Shown: positions 35,244 through 43,983 of the stretch, one piece after another
How the letters are laid out: the number at the start of each line of letters is the position of its first letter
How positions within the stretch are numbered: position 1 is the stretch's first letter
Assembly (NCBI GenBank): GCA_963558565.1
Contig: CAUWGX010000005.1
Span: 131,533-195,532 of the forward strand
Length of the DNA stretch: 64,000 nt
From: Atopostipes sp963558565
GTDB taxonomy: Bacteria > Bacillota > Bacilli > Lactobacillales > Carnobacteriaceae_A
Direction: 5' to 3'
Translations under genes and position numbers: made by a program
Notes under the pieces: generated by a model
Databases searched by the model: none
Told to the model about the DNA's origin: nothing
What the model saw: only the letters and a program-made list of their open reading frames with translations

Positions 35244-35481
35244 CTCAATGAGATATCAAATAGATGCTCCACCATGTTGAAACAAATATTTGTAAAAAAT
35301 GCCATTTTGGATGGATAGTAGAGTCTCCTTTTCTTTGAGTTCGTGCTCGCTTTTAACCTTAGGGAAGAGGAGGCTAACTTGTTTTTGATCAAATAATATT
35401 TTGAATAATAAAAATAATATTCAAAAAATATTACAAATTTGGTCGATTCAATCGAAAAAGCGTTTTATTTATTAGTGGTTA

Positions 35482-35490
35482 TGTTAGAAT
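35482..35490 (+). promoter_or_regulatory. Extended -10 promoter of argS
   Basis: TGTTAGAAT fits an extended -10 (TGn plus TAGAAT), 27 bases before the argS ATG. The -35 is poor. Confidence 0.5.
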
Positions 35491-35516
35491 ATTAACAAGG
35501 AGAGAGTGGGAAGATC

Positions 35517-37208
35517 ATGAAAATAATCGATTTAGTGGTAGAAGCGTTAAAGCCTGTATTAGAGCAGACAATCGATGAGGAAAAAATACGTGAATTACTC
35601 GAAACACCTTCTTATGCGGAACATGGAGATATGGCGTTTCCTGTTTTTGTTTTAGCCAAGCACTTTAAAAAATCTCCAAATCTTATTGCGGAAAATCTTG
35701 TGCAAGCAATCTCTTCTGATAAATTTGAAAAAATTGTAGCCGAAGGACCCTATATCAACTTCTTTTTAAAACGAGAGTATGTAAGTGATCAAGTCTTACA
35801 CCAAGTTTTAGAGGAGAGAGAAGAATATGGGAGTCAGAACATAGGGGACGGAGGAAATGTTCCGATTGATATGTCGTCGCCTAATATAGCCAAACCGATG
35901 TCATTGGGTCATTTGCGCTCAACCGTTATCGGGGAATCATTGGCACGAATATTCGAAAAAATGAATTATACATCTATCCGTATCAATCACTTGGGCGACT
36001 GGGGAACACAATTCGGCAAGTTAATCGTCGCGTATGAAGAATGGGGAGACCCAGAAATTGTAGAATTAAATCCGGTGACTGAATTAGTGAATCTGTATGT
36101 AGAATTCCACGAACGCGCAGAATTAGATCCTGCTTTAGAAGTAAAAGCGCGTGCTAAATTTAGAAAATTAGAACAGTTTGACCCAGAAGTAGTTCAATTA
36201 TGGGAATGGTTTAAAGAAGAATCGATTATTGAGTTTGAACGTGTCTATCAACTCTTAAATATTAAGTTTGATTATTATACAGGGGAGTCGTTTTATAATG
36301 ACAAAATGCAACCCATTATCGATGAATTAAAAGAAAAAAATATTTCAGAAATAGATAATGAAGCCATTATTGTTGACTTAGAAGATGAAGATTTACCACC
36401 AGCCCTCATCCAAAAATCAGATGGAGCAACCTTATATTTAACCCGTGATTTGGCCACTGCTTATTATCGTAAAAAGACTTTTGATTTCAGTAAAAGTCTC
36501 TACGTCGTTGGAAATGAACAAACGACACATTTCAAACAGTTGAAAGCGGTTCTAAGAAAGCTGGGCAATGAATGGGCCGACGATATGATCCATGTTCCTT
36601 TTGGTTTAATTACTTTTGAAGGGAAGAAATTATCTACGCGTCAAGGAAACACCGTTTTATTAGAAGATGTTTTAAACGAAGCGATTCGGTTAGCTAAAGC
36701 ACAAATTGAAGCAAAGAATCCCGATGTAGCGGATAAAGAAGAAGTCGCTAGAAAAGTAGGAGTGGGAGCCGTTGTTTTTCATGATTTAAAAAATAGTCGT
36801 TTAAATAATTTTGATTTTAAACTGGAAGAAATTGTACAATTTGAAGGTGAAACAGGGCCGTACGTTCAATATACCTACGCAAGAGCGAATAGTATTTTAG
36901 AACGCTATAATCAGCCGATCAATCTCGAGCATATGTTTAAGCTGGATGATGATTATAGTTGGGAAGTCATCAAACGATTAGAGAACTACCAGCAGATTGT
37001 TTTAAGAGCCACGGAAGCGTATGAACCTTCGATTATTGCTAAATATGTGTTGGATTTAGCCCAAGCATTTAATCGATATTATGGCAATGTTAGAATCCAT
37101 ATTGACGATCAGCAGCTAGAATCGCGGATCGCTTTAGTCAATAGCGTCATGCTTGTTATTCAAGATGCATTGCATTTACTAGGCGTTGAAGCATTGGAGG
37201 AAATGTAA
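35517..37208 (+). CDS. argS: Arginyl-tRNA synthetase
   Basis: Class I synthetase of 563 residues. The N-terminal additional domain (1-110) is followed by the signature SSPNIAKPMSLGHLRSTVIG (HIGH equivalent GHLR). GKKLSTRQGNTV replaces KMSKS as is usual in ArgRS. The DALR anticodon domain (about 440-563) starts after GPYVQYTYARANSIL. A copy of argS linked to arc genes is known in several Lactobacillales and may be regulated by arginine; whether a second argS exists elsewhere is unknown. AAGGAGAG precedes the ATG. Confidence 0.95.
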   Translation: MKIIDLVVEALKPVLEQTIDEEKIRELLETPSYAEHGDMAFPVFVLAKHFKKSPNLIAENLVQAISSDKFEKIVAEGPYINFFLKREYVSDQVLHQVLEEREEYGSQNIGDGGNVPIDMSSPNIAKPMSLGHLRSTVIGESLARIFEKMNYTSIRINHLGDWGTQFGKLIVAYEEWGDPEIVELNPVTELVNLYVEFHERAELDPALEVKARAKFRKLEQFDPEVVQLWEWFKEESIIEFERVYQLLNIKFDYYTGESFYNDKMQPIIDELKEKNISEIDNEAIIVDLEDEDLPPALIQKSDGATLYLTRDLATAYYRKKTFDFSKSLYVVGNEQTTHFKQLKAVLRKLGNEWADDMIHVPFGLITFEGKKLSTRQGNTVLLEDVLNEAIRLAKAQIEAKNPDVADKEEVARKVGVGAVVFHDLKNSRLNNFDFKLEEIVQFEGETGPYVQYTYARANSILERYNQPINLEHMFKLDDDYSWEVIKRLENYQQIVLRATEAYEPSIIAKYVLDLAQAFNRYYGNVRIHIDDQQLESRIALVNSVMLVIQDALHLLGVEALEEM

Positions 37209-37308
37209 GATGACAAAGGACTCATTTTGCTGCGGGCGAAAAGAGGACTGAGAACACTTCGTCCTCTGCCCGGGTGAAAAGAGATAAAAATTAAAAGCAC
37301 AATCGGTC

Positions 37309-37347
37309 ATGATCGGAGCCATTTTCTTTAGCAGCGATCATTTTTAT
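37309..37347 (+). terminator. Intrinsic terminator after argS
   Basis: ATGATCG / CGATCAT stem with a long loop and a TTTTTATTT tail. A separate hairpin (GAGGAC / GTCCTC flanked by GGGC / GCCC) lies at about 37232-37271. Confidence 0.6.
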
Positions 37348-37418
37348 TTAAACATTTATCGTCCATTTGTAAGAGAGTTGTTATCAGGCTATTTATTTTG
37401 CTAAGGGGGATTATAAAA

Positions 37419-38129
37419 ATGAATCGGGATATTGAAGATTATTTTAATCGGCTGCAAGACTTTGATTTTTTTAAACGCTTTACGGTAGAACAAATACAAG
37501 AAATTATCTCCGGTTCAATTATCCATCAGTATCCAAAAGGACAAGTCTTGTCTTACCATGGGGATCCAATGGTCTATTATTATTTTTTATTTAGAGGGTT
37601 GGTTAGTTTAGAAAAAATCGATTTGTCAGGGGAATATTCATATAAAGATTATATTAAAAAGAATACTTTTTTTCCCTATCGGATGTTTTTAAACGAAGAA
37701 GAAAGGTACCCTTACACCGCTATTTCTGAGGATGAAATTGATGTTTTATTACTGCCTAAGGATTTATTTGAATCGATGGTGGTTGATAATAAACATCAAA
37801 TGTTGTACATGTATCAGAAAATGTCCGAAATATTAAAGTTCCAAGAACTCAGGCTACAATTGACGGTCACTTCAAGTGCTTACGAACGAGTCCAATTAGC
37901 GCTTGCTATTTGGATTTATGATTTAGGAAAAGAAGTCATGGTTAACGAGAAAAAGAGCATGGTGATCCCTTACTCCTTAACAATTAATGAGCTGGGAGAA
38001 TCAGCGGGAACAACGAGAGAAACAGCTAGTCGGGTCATTAAAGATTTAGACAATGAAGGAAAAATAAAGTTTACGAGGAAGGAAATTCTTATTTACGATA
38101 CCGACTTTTTCGCAAACTTTTTACTGTGA
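37419..38129 (+). CDS. Crp/Fnr-family regulator (ArcR/FlpA-like)
   Basis: 236 residues: a cyclic-nucleotide-binding-like beta barrel (about 20-130), a long dimer helix, and a C-terminal HTH with LTINELGESAGTTRETASRVIKDL, the Crp recognition helix pattern. There is no cysteine at all, so it cannot hold an Fe-S cluster like Fnr. Its place between argS and a second carrier gene matches ArcR, which activates arc operons in Gram-positive bacteria. ATG 37419 is chosen for AAGGGGGA upstream. Confidence 0.85.
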   Translation: MNRDIEDYFNRLQDFDFFKRFTVEQIQEIISGSIIHQYPKGQVLSYHGDPMVYYYFLFRGLVSLEKIDLSGEYSYKDYIKKNTFFPYRMFLNEEERYPYTAISEDEIDVLLLPKDLFESMVVDNKHQMLYMYQKMSEILKFQELRLQLTVTSSAYERVQLALAIWIYDLGKEVMVNEKKSMVIPYSLTINELGESAGTTRETASRVIKDLDNEGKIKFTRKEILIYDTDFFANFLL

Positions 38130-38236
38130 AAAAGAATGAGTGATCCCACTTCCTTCCAAGACGGTTTTATTTTTGTACAGAGGCGAAACAATTGTAGCTA
38201 TTGCTAGAAAGACGCATTGAATTTAGGAGGCCTTTT

Positions 38237-39646
38237 TTGAATAAAAAAGAAGAAACGCCAAGAAGTTTTAAAATGCCACACACTTATGTTATTTTATTTA
38301 TTTTTATTATTGCTGCTGCCGTACTCTCTTGGATTATTCCAGCTGGTCAGTATGAAACGGTCATGCTGAATGGGCGCGAAGTCATTGATCCAAATTCTTT
38401 TCATTACATAGAAAATAATGGGCAAGGAATTTTTGATTTATTACGATCCATTCCTCAAGGTTTTGCACGTTCTCAAGAAATTTCTTTTTTCTTGTTTGTC
38501 GTGGGTGGCGCGTTTTATATTGTCAATGAAACAGGTGTCATTGAAACGGCTTTAAGTCGCGTCATTGAATTATTAAAAGGGAAAGAAAGTTTAGTGATTC
38601 CCGGTGTCCTATTAATGATGGGGTTAGCGGGATCTACTATTGGCATGAGTGAAGAGACCGTTATGTTTATTGTACTGGGCGTTTCTCTTGCACGAGCGTT
38701 AGGCTATGATGCTTTGATCGGTGTTGCAATGATCGGTTTAGGTGCTGGCCTTGGATTTACATCGGGTTTTATGAACCCTTTTTCTGTAGGCGTCGCTCAA
38801 TCAATTGCCGAGTTACCCCTCTTCTCTGGAATAGAATTACGTCTTCTCTTGTTTATAGTGTTATGGTTATCCACTTCCTTTTTATTGGTCCGTTATGCCC
38901 ATCGAATCAAAAAGGATCCCACACAAAGCATCGTTTATGAAGAAGAAATAGAAGCGGCCAAAATTCATAAGGGTGCTTCTGCAAAGGACTATGAATATAC
39001 CACTCGTCAAAAAGTCATTACTGCTATCCTTTTAGGTGGTTTCGGGATTATAGCATATGGTGTCATGAATCTGGGTTGGTTTATTCAAGAAATTGGAGCG
39101 GTCTTTCTTGGAATTGGTCTTTTAAGTGGTCTTGTGGCTAAGATGTCTCCCAGTACGATTGCTGAACATTTTGTGCAAGGCGCCAAAGAGATGGTATTTG
39201 CTGCCTTAATTGTTGGCTTAGCTCAGAGTTTAGTGGTGATCCTTGAACAAGGTTATATTTTAGATACTCTTATTTATTCACTATCAAATGCGATTGGCTT
39301 TTTACCAAGTATTCTTTCAGCGATTGGGATGTATATCTTACAAATTATGATTAACTTTTTTGTAAATTCAGGGAGTGGACAAGCAGCGGTTACCATGCCG
39401 ATTATGGTGCCACTTGCTGATTCTCTAGGAGTCACCCGGCAAACCGCTGTTTTAGCATTTCATCTAGGGGATGGCTTTTTAGATTCTATTATGCCCATGT
39501 CTGGTATTTTAATGGCTCAGTTAGCTATTGCGAAGATTCCATATCAAAAATGGGTAAAATTTGCTATGCCCATCATGCTTGTATGGCTTCTGATAGGTCT
39601 CCTCTTTATAATTATCGCTCAAACCATTGGCTACGGCCCCTTCTAG
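38237..39646 (+). CDS. Second YfcC/DcuC-family carrier
   Basis: 469 residues, about 12 membrane segments, with FKMPHTYVILFIFIIAAAVL, WIIPAGQYET, GLAGSTIGMSEETVMFIVLG and VNSGSGQAAVTMPIMVPLAD, the same landmarks as the carrier at 33747 but clearly divergent. The start is taken as TTG 38237, seven bases after AGGAGG; the frame is open 12 codons further. It directly follows the Crp/Fnr gene. It may exchange a second substrate of the arginine pathway such as citrulline, ornithine or peptides; this is inference. Confidence 0.8.
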   Translation: MNKKEETPRSFKMPHTYVILFIFIIAAAVLSWIIPAGQYETVMLNGREVIDPNSFHYIENNGQGIFDLLRSIPQGFARSQEISFFLFVVGGAFYIVNETGVIETALSRVIELLKGKESLVIPGVLLMMGLAGSTIGMSEETVMFIVLGVSLARALGYDALIGVAMIGLGAGLGFTSGFMNPFSVGVAQSIAELPLFSGIELRLLLFIVLWLSTSFLLVRYAHRIKKDPTQSIVYEEEIEAAKIHKGASAKDYEYTTRQKVITAILLGGFGIIAYGVMNLGWFIQEIGAVFLGIGLLSGLVAKMSPSTIAEHFVQGAKEMVFAALIVGLAQSLVVILEQGYILDTLIYSLSNAIGFLPSILSAIGMYILQIMINFFVNSGSGQAAVTMPIMVPLADSLGVTRQTAVLAFHLGDGFLDSIMPMSGILMAQLAIAKIPYQKWVKFAMPIMLVWLLIGLLFIIIAQTIGYGPF

Positions 39647-39837
39647 TTCGTTTCAATCCTTTTCTATTTTGACTCAGTAAATACGATGACAAGAACCTCT
39701 ATACAAAAATATATAGCCTTTGATTTTTTCTTATCTTCACTTTTAGCGAGAAGTTTAAAAAATATTTGACAGTGATTCAACAACGTGTTAGAGTTTTAAA
39801 CAAGATAAATTTCACAGTTGAATATTTGGTCGATGAT

Positions 39838-40096
39838 TAAGAGAGTAGATTGTAATTCATTCCCAGCGAGATAGGACAGAGTGGAAGCCTATTGAAGAAT
39901 TAGAATTGAACCGCACTTAGGAGACTGGTTTGTGATCTGTAAACAAACCCCGCGTTCTAGCGGTTAACAATAGAGTGAATTAAAAACAAAACATAAACGT
40001 TGAAAAAACGCGGTGTTACGTGGAGATTCATTAGAGTGGTACCGTGGGAGAAGTCTCGCCTCTATGTCTAGAAAGGCATAGAAGCGGGACTTTTTT
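39838..40096 (+). promoter_or_regulatory. T-box riboswitch controlling the amino-acid ABC operon
   Basis: The T-box core AGAGTGGTACCGTGGG (40033-40048) is followed by a terminator stem (GTCTCGCCTCTATG 40053-40066 with CATAGAAGCGGGAC 40077-40090) and six T residues. Upstream, AGTAGAT (39844-39850) and CAGCGAG with a hairpin ATAGG / CCTAT (39864-39894) fit stem I with its AG bulge and distal loop, and AACCGC / GCGGTT (39909-39965) fits stem II. TGGT would pair with a tRNA end whose discriminator base is A. The specifier codon could not be read with confidence. 39647-39837 holds nothing else I can name. Confidence 0.9.
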
Positions 40097-40178
40097 GTTT
40101 TCTTTAGCGGCCCTCATGCCTTTCTTTCATGACTGTTTAAAAAGAATAAAAGATGAAAGTAAAAAGGAGAGAATGAGG

Positions 40179-40880
40179 ATGAATGGGATTAATATAGATT
40201 TTGGAAGAGTTTGGGAATGGATGCCCACCTTCTTTGAAGGCGCCTGGGTGACGATTGTTTTGTCGCTGTCCACGGTTTTTCTAGGAAGTCTGCTTGGGTT
40301 AATTGCGGTGTTAATGAAGCGATCGGATTTCAAGATTTTAAATTGGATCGCAAATATTTATACGAATGTGATTCGAGGGACCCCGATGTTACTGCAATTA
40401 TTTATTTGGTTATATGGGCTGCCAATGATCGGGATTAGCTTTTCAGGACTTGATTTTCTGAGCGGCACATTCGGTACGAGAGAATTTATTACCGCCGTGG
40501 TGGCTCTAGGGGTCAACTCTGGAGCATATGTGAGTGAAGTCTTACGTGGAGGACTGGAATCGGTCGCTAAAGGACAAATGGAGGCCGGTCGTGCACTCGG
40601 TTTAAGTGATCGTGAAACGATGTTTTCAATTATTATTCCTCAAGCCATTCGGATCGTCTTGCCGGGCTTAGGAAATGAATTTATTACAATGATCAAAGAG
40701 TCATCGATTGTTTCTACGGTAGGGGTATTTGATGTAATGTATACGAGTAACATTGTTCAAGCCTCTACTTATTCGATTTTTGAACCCTTAATTGTCGTCG
40801 GTGTCATTTATTATGTGTTGACTTATTCATTAAGCTATCTAATGAAAATATGGGAAAAGAGGTTAAATACGTATGCTTAA
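40179..40880 (+). CDS. Polar amino-acid ABC transporter permease
   Basis: 233 residues with about five membrane segments. FFEGAWVTIVLSLSTVFLGS is the HisM/GlnP-type start, and the cytoplasmic EAA loop reads GGLESVAKGQMEAGRALGLS followed by IIIPQAIRIVLPGLGNEF. The domain imports polar amino acids with the two following gene products. ATG 40179 is preferred, 8 bases from AAGGAG; the frame runs back into the T-box terminator, which cannot be coding. The gene is under T-box control. Confidence 0.93.
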   Translation: MNGINIDFGRVWEWMPTFFEGAWVTIVLSLSTVFLGSLLGLIAVLMKRSDFKILNWIANIYTNVIRGTPMLLQLFIWLYGLPMIGISFSGLDFLSGTFGTREFITAVVALGVNSGAYVSEVLRGGLESVAKGQMEAGRALGLSDRETMFSIIIPQAIRIVLPGLGNEFITMIKESSIVSTVGVFDVMYTSNIVQASTYSIFEPLIVVGVIYYVLTYSLSYLMKIWEKRLNTYA

Positions 40881-41607
40881 AATTAATCATTTAGTGAAGA
40901 ATTTTGGTGAAACAGAAGTTTTAAAAGGTATTTCAACAGAGGTAGAAAAAGGAGAAGTTGTAGCGATTATCGGTCCTTCAGGTTCCGGAAAATCCACTTT
41001 TCTACGTTGCTTGAATTTAATGGAGGTCCCGACAAGTGGGGAAATATTTTTTAAAGATACGTTGGTAAATGATTCCAACATGAAAGAAGCACATATCGAT
41101 AATATGCGTGAAAATATCGGAATGGTCTTCCAACAATTTAACCTCTTTCCTCATTTAACCGTGCTACAAAACATTACTTTAGCGCCGATGAAACGAAAAA
41201 ATCTAAAAGAAGCGGAAGCCAATCAACTGGCAGAAGATTTACTCAAAAAAGTCGGTTTATTAGAGAAAAAAGATGCGTATCCGAACAGCCTATCGGGCGG
41301 ACAGCAACAACGTGTAGCGATCGCACGAGCTTTAGCGATGAATCCCGAAGTGATGCTGTTTGATGAACCGACTTCGGCTTTAGACCCGGAGATGGTGAAA
41401 GAAGTGTTACAAGTCATCCAAGACTTAGTGGAAAGTGAAATGACGATCGTAATTGTGACGCATGAAATGAATTTTGCGAAACGAGCGGCATCACGCGTTA
41501 TCTTCATTGATGAGGGAAATATTGTTGAAGAAGGAACACCGGAAGAAATATTTAACCATCCACAAAATGAACGAACGCAAAAATTCTTAGATCAAATCAA
41601 TTATTAA
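40873..41607 (+). CDS. Polar amino-acid ABC transporter ATPase (GlnQ-like)
   Basis: 244 residues: Walker A GPSGSGKSTFLRCLNLME, Q-loop FQQFNLFPHLTVLQN, signature LSGGQQQRVAIARAL, Walker B VMLFDEPTSALDPEMV and the H-loop VTHEMNFAKRAA. It energises import together with the permease, overlapping it by 8 bases. This subtype serves glutamine, glutamate, histidine, arginine or cystine uptake. Confidence 0.95.
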   Translation: MLKINHLVKNFGETEVLKGISTEVEKGEVVAIIGPSGSGKSTFLRCLNLMEVPTSGEIFFKDTLVNDSNMKEAHIDNMRENIGMVFQQFNLFPHLTVLQNITLAPMKRKNLKEAEANQLAEDLLKKVGLLEKKDAYPNSLSGGQQQRVAIARALAMNPEVMLFDEPTSALDPEMVKEVLQVIQDLVESEMTIVIVTHEMNFAKRAASRVIFIDEGNIVEEGTPEEIFNHPQNERTQKFLDQINY

Positions 41608-41633
41608 AAAATAATGGTTGTGAAGGAGTGATA

Positions 41634-42500
41634 ATGTTGAGTACAAAGGCAAAAAAACTTTTCCTGTCCTTTTTCATTTTATTCGCGGGCTTTGTTTTGG
41701 TTGCTTGTGGGGGGGCCAAAAATTCCGGGCAAGATGCCGTGGAACGAATACAAGCAGATGGAGAGTTGATGATTGGGACTTCGCCCGACTATCCGCCGAT
41801 GGAATTTTACGTGTTAGATGAAAATCGAGAACGTCAGATCGTCGGTAGCGATATTGCTTTAGCCCAAGCCATTGCAGATGAGCTGGGGGTGGCGTTGGAA
41901 ATTACCCCGACAGACTTTAATGGTGTAATGGCCAATGTGCAGTCCGGCTCGGTCGATATGGGGATCTCCGGTTTTACGTGGACCGAAGCGCGAGATGAAG
42001 TCATGCAATTTTCAGAAGGTTACTTACAAGAAACAACCCTCGGCTATCAAGGGGTGATGATGCAAGAGGACTTAGCGCAAGAATTCGACTCGTTAGAAGA
42101 AATTGCTGAAGCGGATTTAACAATCGGTGCGCAAGTAGGGTCTATTCAATTTGAGTTGGCTCAGTTGTTTACAGAACCGACCGATGTAAAACAATACGGG
42201 ACCTTGGATGTTGGTTTAGCCGCCTTAAATGAAGGGGATATTGATGCTATGGTTGTTTCGACTTCCTCAGCGGCACCGATGTTAGATACTTTCCCGAATT
42301 TAACGATTTTACCGCAAGAGGATTTTGATTTAGATCCGGACAAAAAATACAGTACCAATGCGATTGCTTTTCCTTTAGGCGAGGAATATGAGTCGCTCAT
42401 CGAAGTGGCCAATCAAGTGATTCGAGAAAGTAAAGAAAATGGCGATATTGAAAAATGGCACGAGGAAGCCTTAGCCATTTCAGAAAAATCCAATGAATAA
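41634..42500 (+). CDS. Amino-acid-binding lipoprotein of the ABC transporter
   Basis: 288 residues. A signal peptide ends in the lipobox LVAC at about residue 27, so the mature protein is lipid-anchored outside the membrane. The SBP_bac_3 domain shows GELMIGTSPDYPPMEF, GSDIALAQAIADELG, GSVDMGISGFTWTEAR and IGAQVGSIQFELAQ. The ligand cannot be read directly. The ATG 41634 with AAGGAG upstream is preferred over the GTG 6 bases earlier. Confidence 0.93.
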   Translation: MLSTKAKKLFLSFFILFAGFVLVACGGAKNSGQDAVERIQADGELMIGTSPDYPPMEFYVLDENRERQIVGSDIALAQAIADELGVALEITPTDFNGVMANVQSGSVDMGISGFTWTEARDEVMQFSEGYLQETTLGYQGVMMQEDLAQEFDSLEEIAEADLTIGAQVGSIQFELAQLFTEPTDVKQYGTLDVGLAALNEGDIDAMVVSTSSAAPMLDTFPNLTILPQEDFDLDPDKKYSTNAIAFPLGEEYESLIEVANQVIRESKENGDIEKWHEEALAISEKSNE

Positions 42501-42536
42501 AATTCAACTTCAAATGAAAGAAAGTGTGGTTATCAA

Positions 42537-43712
42537 ATGGATGCAGCACAAACAATCCAATCATTTATTGAACAAAAGATTGAAGGTTATATGGAAATTG
42601 TCCAGACCTTATATGAAAATCCGGAAATTGGAAATGAAGAGTTTGAGTCGATGCAATTACTCGTTGATTATTTAGATCAAGCCGGTTTTGAAACGGAAGC
42701 CGGTTATGTGGTTCCGACTGGATTTTTGGGGACTTATGACTCGAACAAACCAGGACCGACGATTGCTTTTATGTGTGAGTATGATGCATTACCGGAAATT
42801 GGACATGGCTGTGGGCATAATTTAATTGCTGCGATCGGAGTAGCGGCGGGCGAAGCTTTAAAAGCTGTCATTGACCAATATGGTGGTAAAGTTTTAGTAG
42901 TCGGAACGCCTGCGGAAGAGAATTTCGGCGGGAAAGTTTCGATGGCCGAGGCCGGGGTTTTTGACGAAGTCGATGTGGCGCTCATGGTCCACCCTGGCAA
43001 TAAAAATAGTGTCGGCTCGCGCTCAAGTGCCCTGATGCCGCTGAAATTTGAGTTTTACGGAAAGAGCGCTCATGCGGCCCATCCGGCAAATGGGATTTCA
43101 GCTTTAGATGCGGCGGCGATGAGTTATCTACAAATTAACTTATTGCGCCAAATGGTGAAACCACATACTTATATCCATGGTATTATTAAACACGGAGGCG
43201 AAGCAGCCAATGTCATTCCCGCTTATGCGGCTTTAGAATATTATTTCCGCGCCCCTCATATGAGCTATGCGAAAGAAGTGAGCGAAAAAGCCACCGCTAT
43301 GGTCCAAGGAATCAGCGCAGCCAATGGCACTCGAGTGGAGATTTCAGAATATGAGTGTCCGTATGAAGATACGGTCATCAACTATAAGTTAGCGGATATT
43401 TTAACAGAGAAGTACGAAGCATTAGGGGTAGCTGATATTCAAGCGGTCGACGAAACCGCGACCGGTTCGACCGATGTCGGAGCAGTTAGTTATAAATGCC
43501 CGACGATTCAAGGTCATATCAAAATTGTGCCCGATGAAGTTGGGGCGCACACAACAGAAATGGCGGATGCGACCATTTCTGAAGCTGGGAAAGCAGGCTT
43601 GATTAAAGCTGCGCAAGGGATTGCGTTGACTGCTTTAGAGCTATTAGAAAAGCCAGCGTTATTAGAAGAAGTCAAAGCTGAACAAGCCGAGACTTTGAAA
43701 AACATTCAATAA
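42537..43712 (+). CDS. M20-family amidohydrolase/peptidase
   Basis: 391 residues of the M20D/AbgB-like group. Metal ligands and catalytic residues are seen in CEYDALPEIGHGCGHNLI and TPAEENFGGKVSMAEAG, and the lid domain holds KSAHAAHPANGISALDA. Relatives hydrolyse N-acyl or p-aminobenzoyl amino acids and small peptides. It is the last gene of the T-box operon, 36 bases after the binding protein, which suggests that the transporter brings in an amino-acid conjugate that this enzyme opens in the cytoplasm. The RBS is weak. Confidence 0.88.
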   Translation: MDAAQTIQSFIEQKIEGYMEIVQTLYENPEIGNEEFESMQLLVDYLDQAGFETEAGYVVPTGFLGTYDSNKPGPTIAFMCEYDALPEIGHGCGHNLIAAIGVAAGEALKAVIDQYGGKVLVVGTPAEENFGGKVSMAEAGVFDEVDVALMVHPGNKNSVGSRSSALMPLKFEFYGKSAHAAHPANGISALDAAAMSYLQINLLRQMVKPHTYIHGIIKHGGEAANVIPAYAALEYYFRAPHMSYAKEVSEKATAMVQGISAANGTRVEISEYECPYEDTVINYKLADILTEKYEALGVADIQAVDETATGSTDVGAVSYKCPTIQGHIKIVPDEVGAHTTEMADATISEAGKAGLIKAAQGIALTALELLEKPALLEEVKAEQAETLKNIQ

Positions 43713-43723
43713 AAGTAAGCATT

Positions 43724-43787
43724 AAGAGTTTGAGCACCAACAGACCTCTTCCTAGACAGAAGAGGTCTTGGTCTCAAGCTCTTTTTT
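43724..43787 (+). terminator. Long intrinsic terminator after the M20 gene
   Basis: Stem of about 25 bp (AAGAGTTTGAG, ACCA, AGACCTCTTC and their complements, with small bulges) and six T residues. Confidence 0.9.
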
Positions 43788-43930
43788 GATTGATAAAGGC
43801 GGGTTGGGGCGGTTAGTCTAAATGACAGCCGCTGTTTAGAAATTTTTAGGTTGGAAAGTGAGCTCGTCGAAAGGAGAATGAGAGACGTTTCAGTTTGCAG
43901 AAATTTTTAACAAAAAATTGATCTTATTCC

Positions 43931-43961
43931 TTGCAAGTTACGTAACGTCATCCTGTACACT
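43931..43961 (+). promoter_or_regulatory. MerR-type promoter and operator of the second TipA-like regulator
   Basis: TTGCAA (43931-43936) and TACACT (43956-43961) are spaced by 19 bases, as in the promoter at 3372-3402. The spacer begins with the perfect palindrome GTTACGTAAC (43937-43946). Over the central 13 positions the two operators agree at 11. Confidence 0.8.
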
Positions 43962-43983
43962 TAATGATGAAGAGGTGAGCAAA

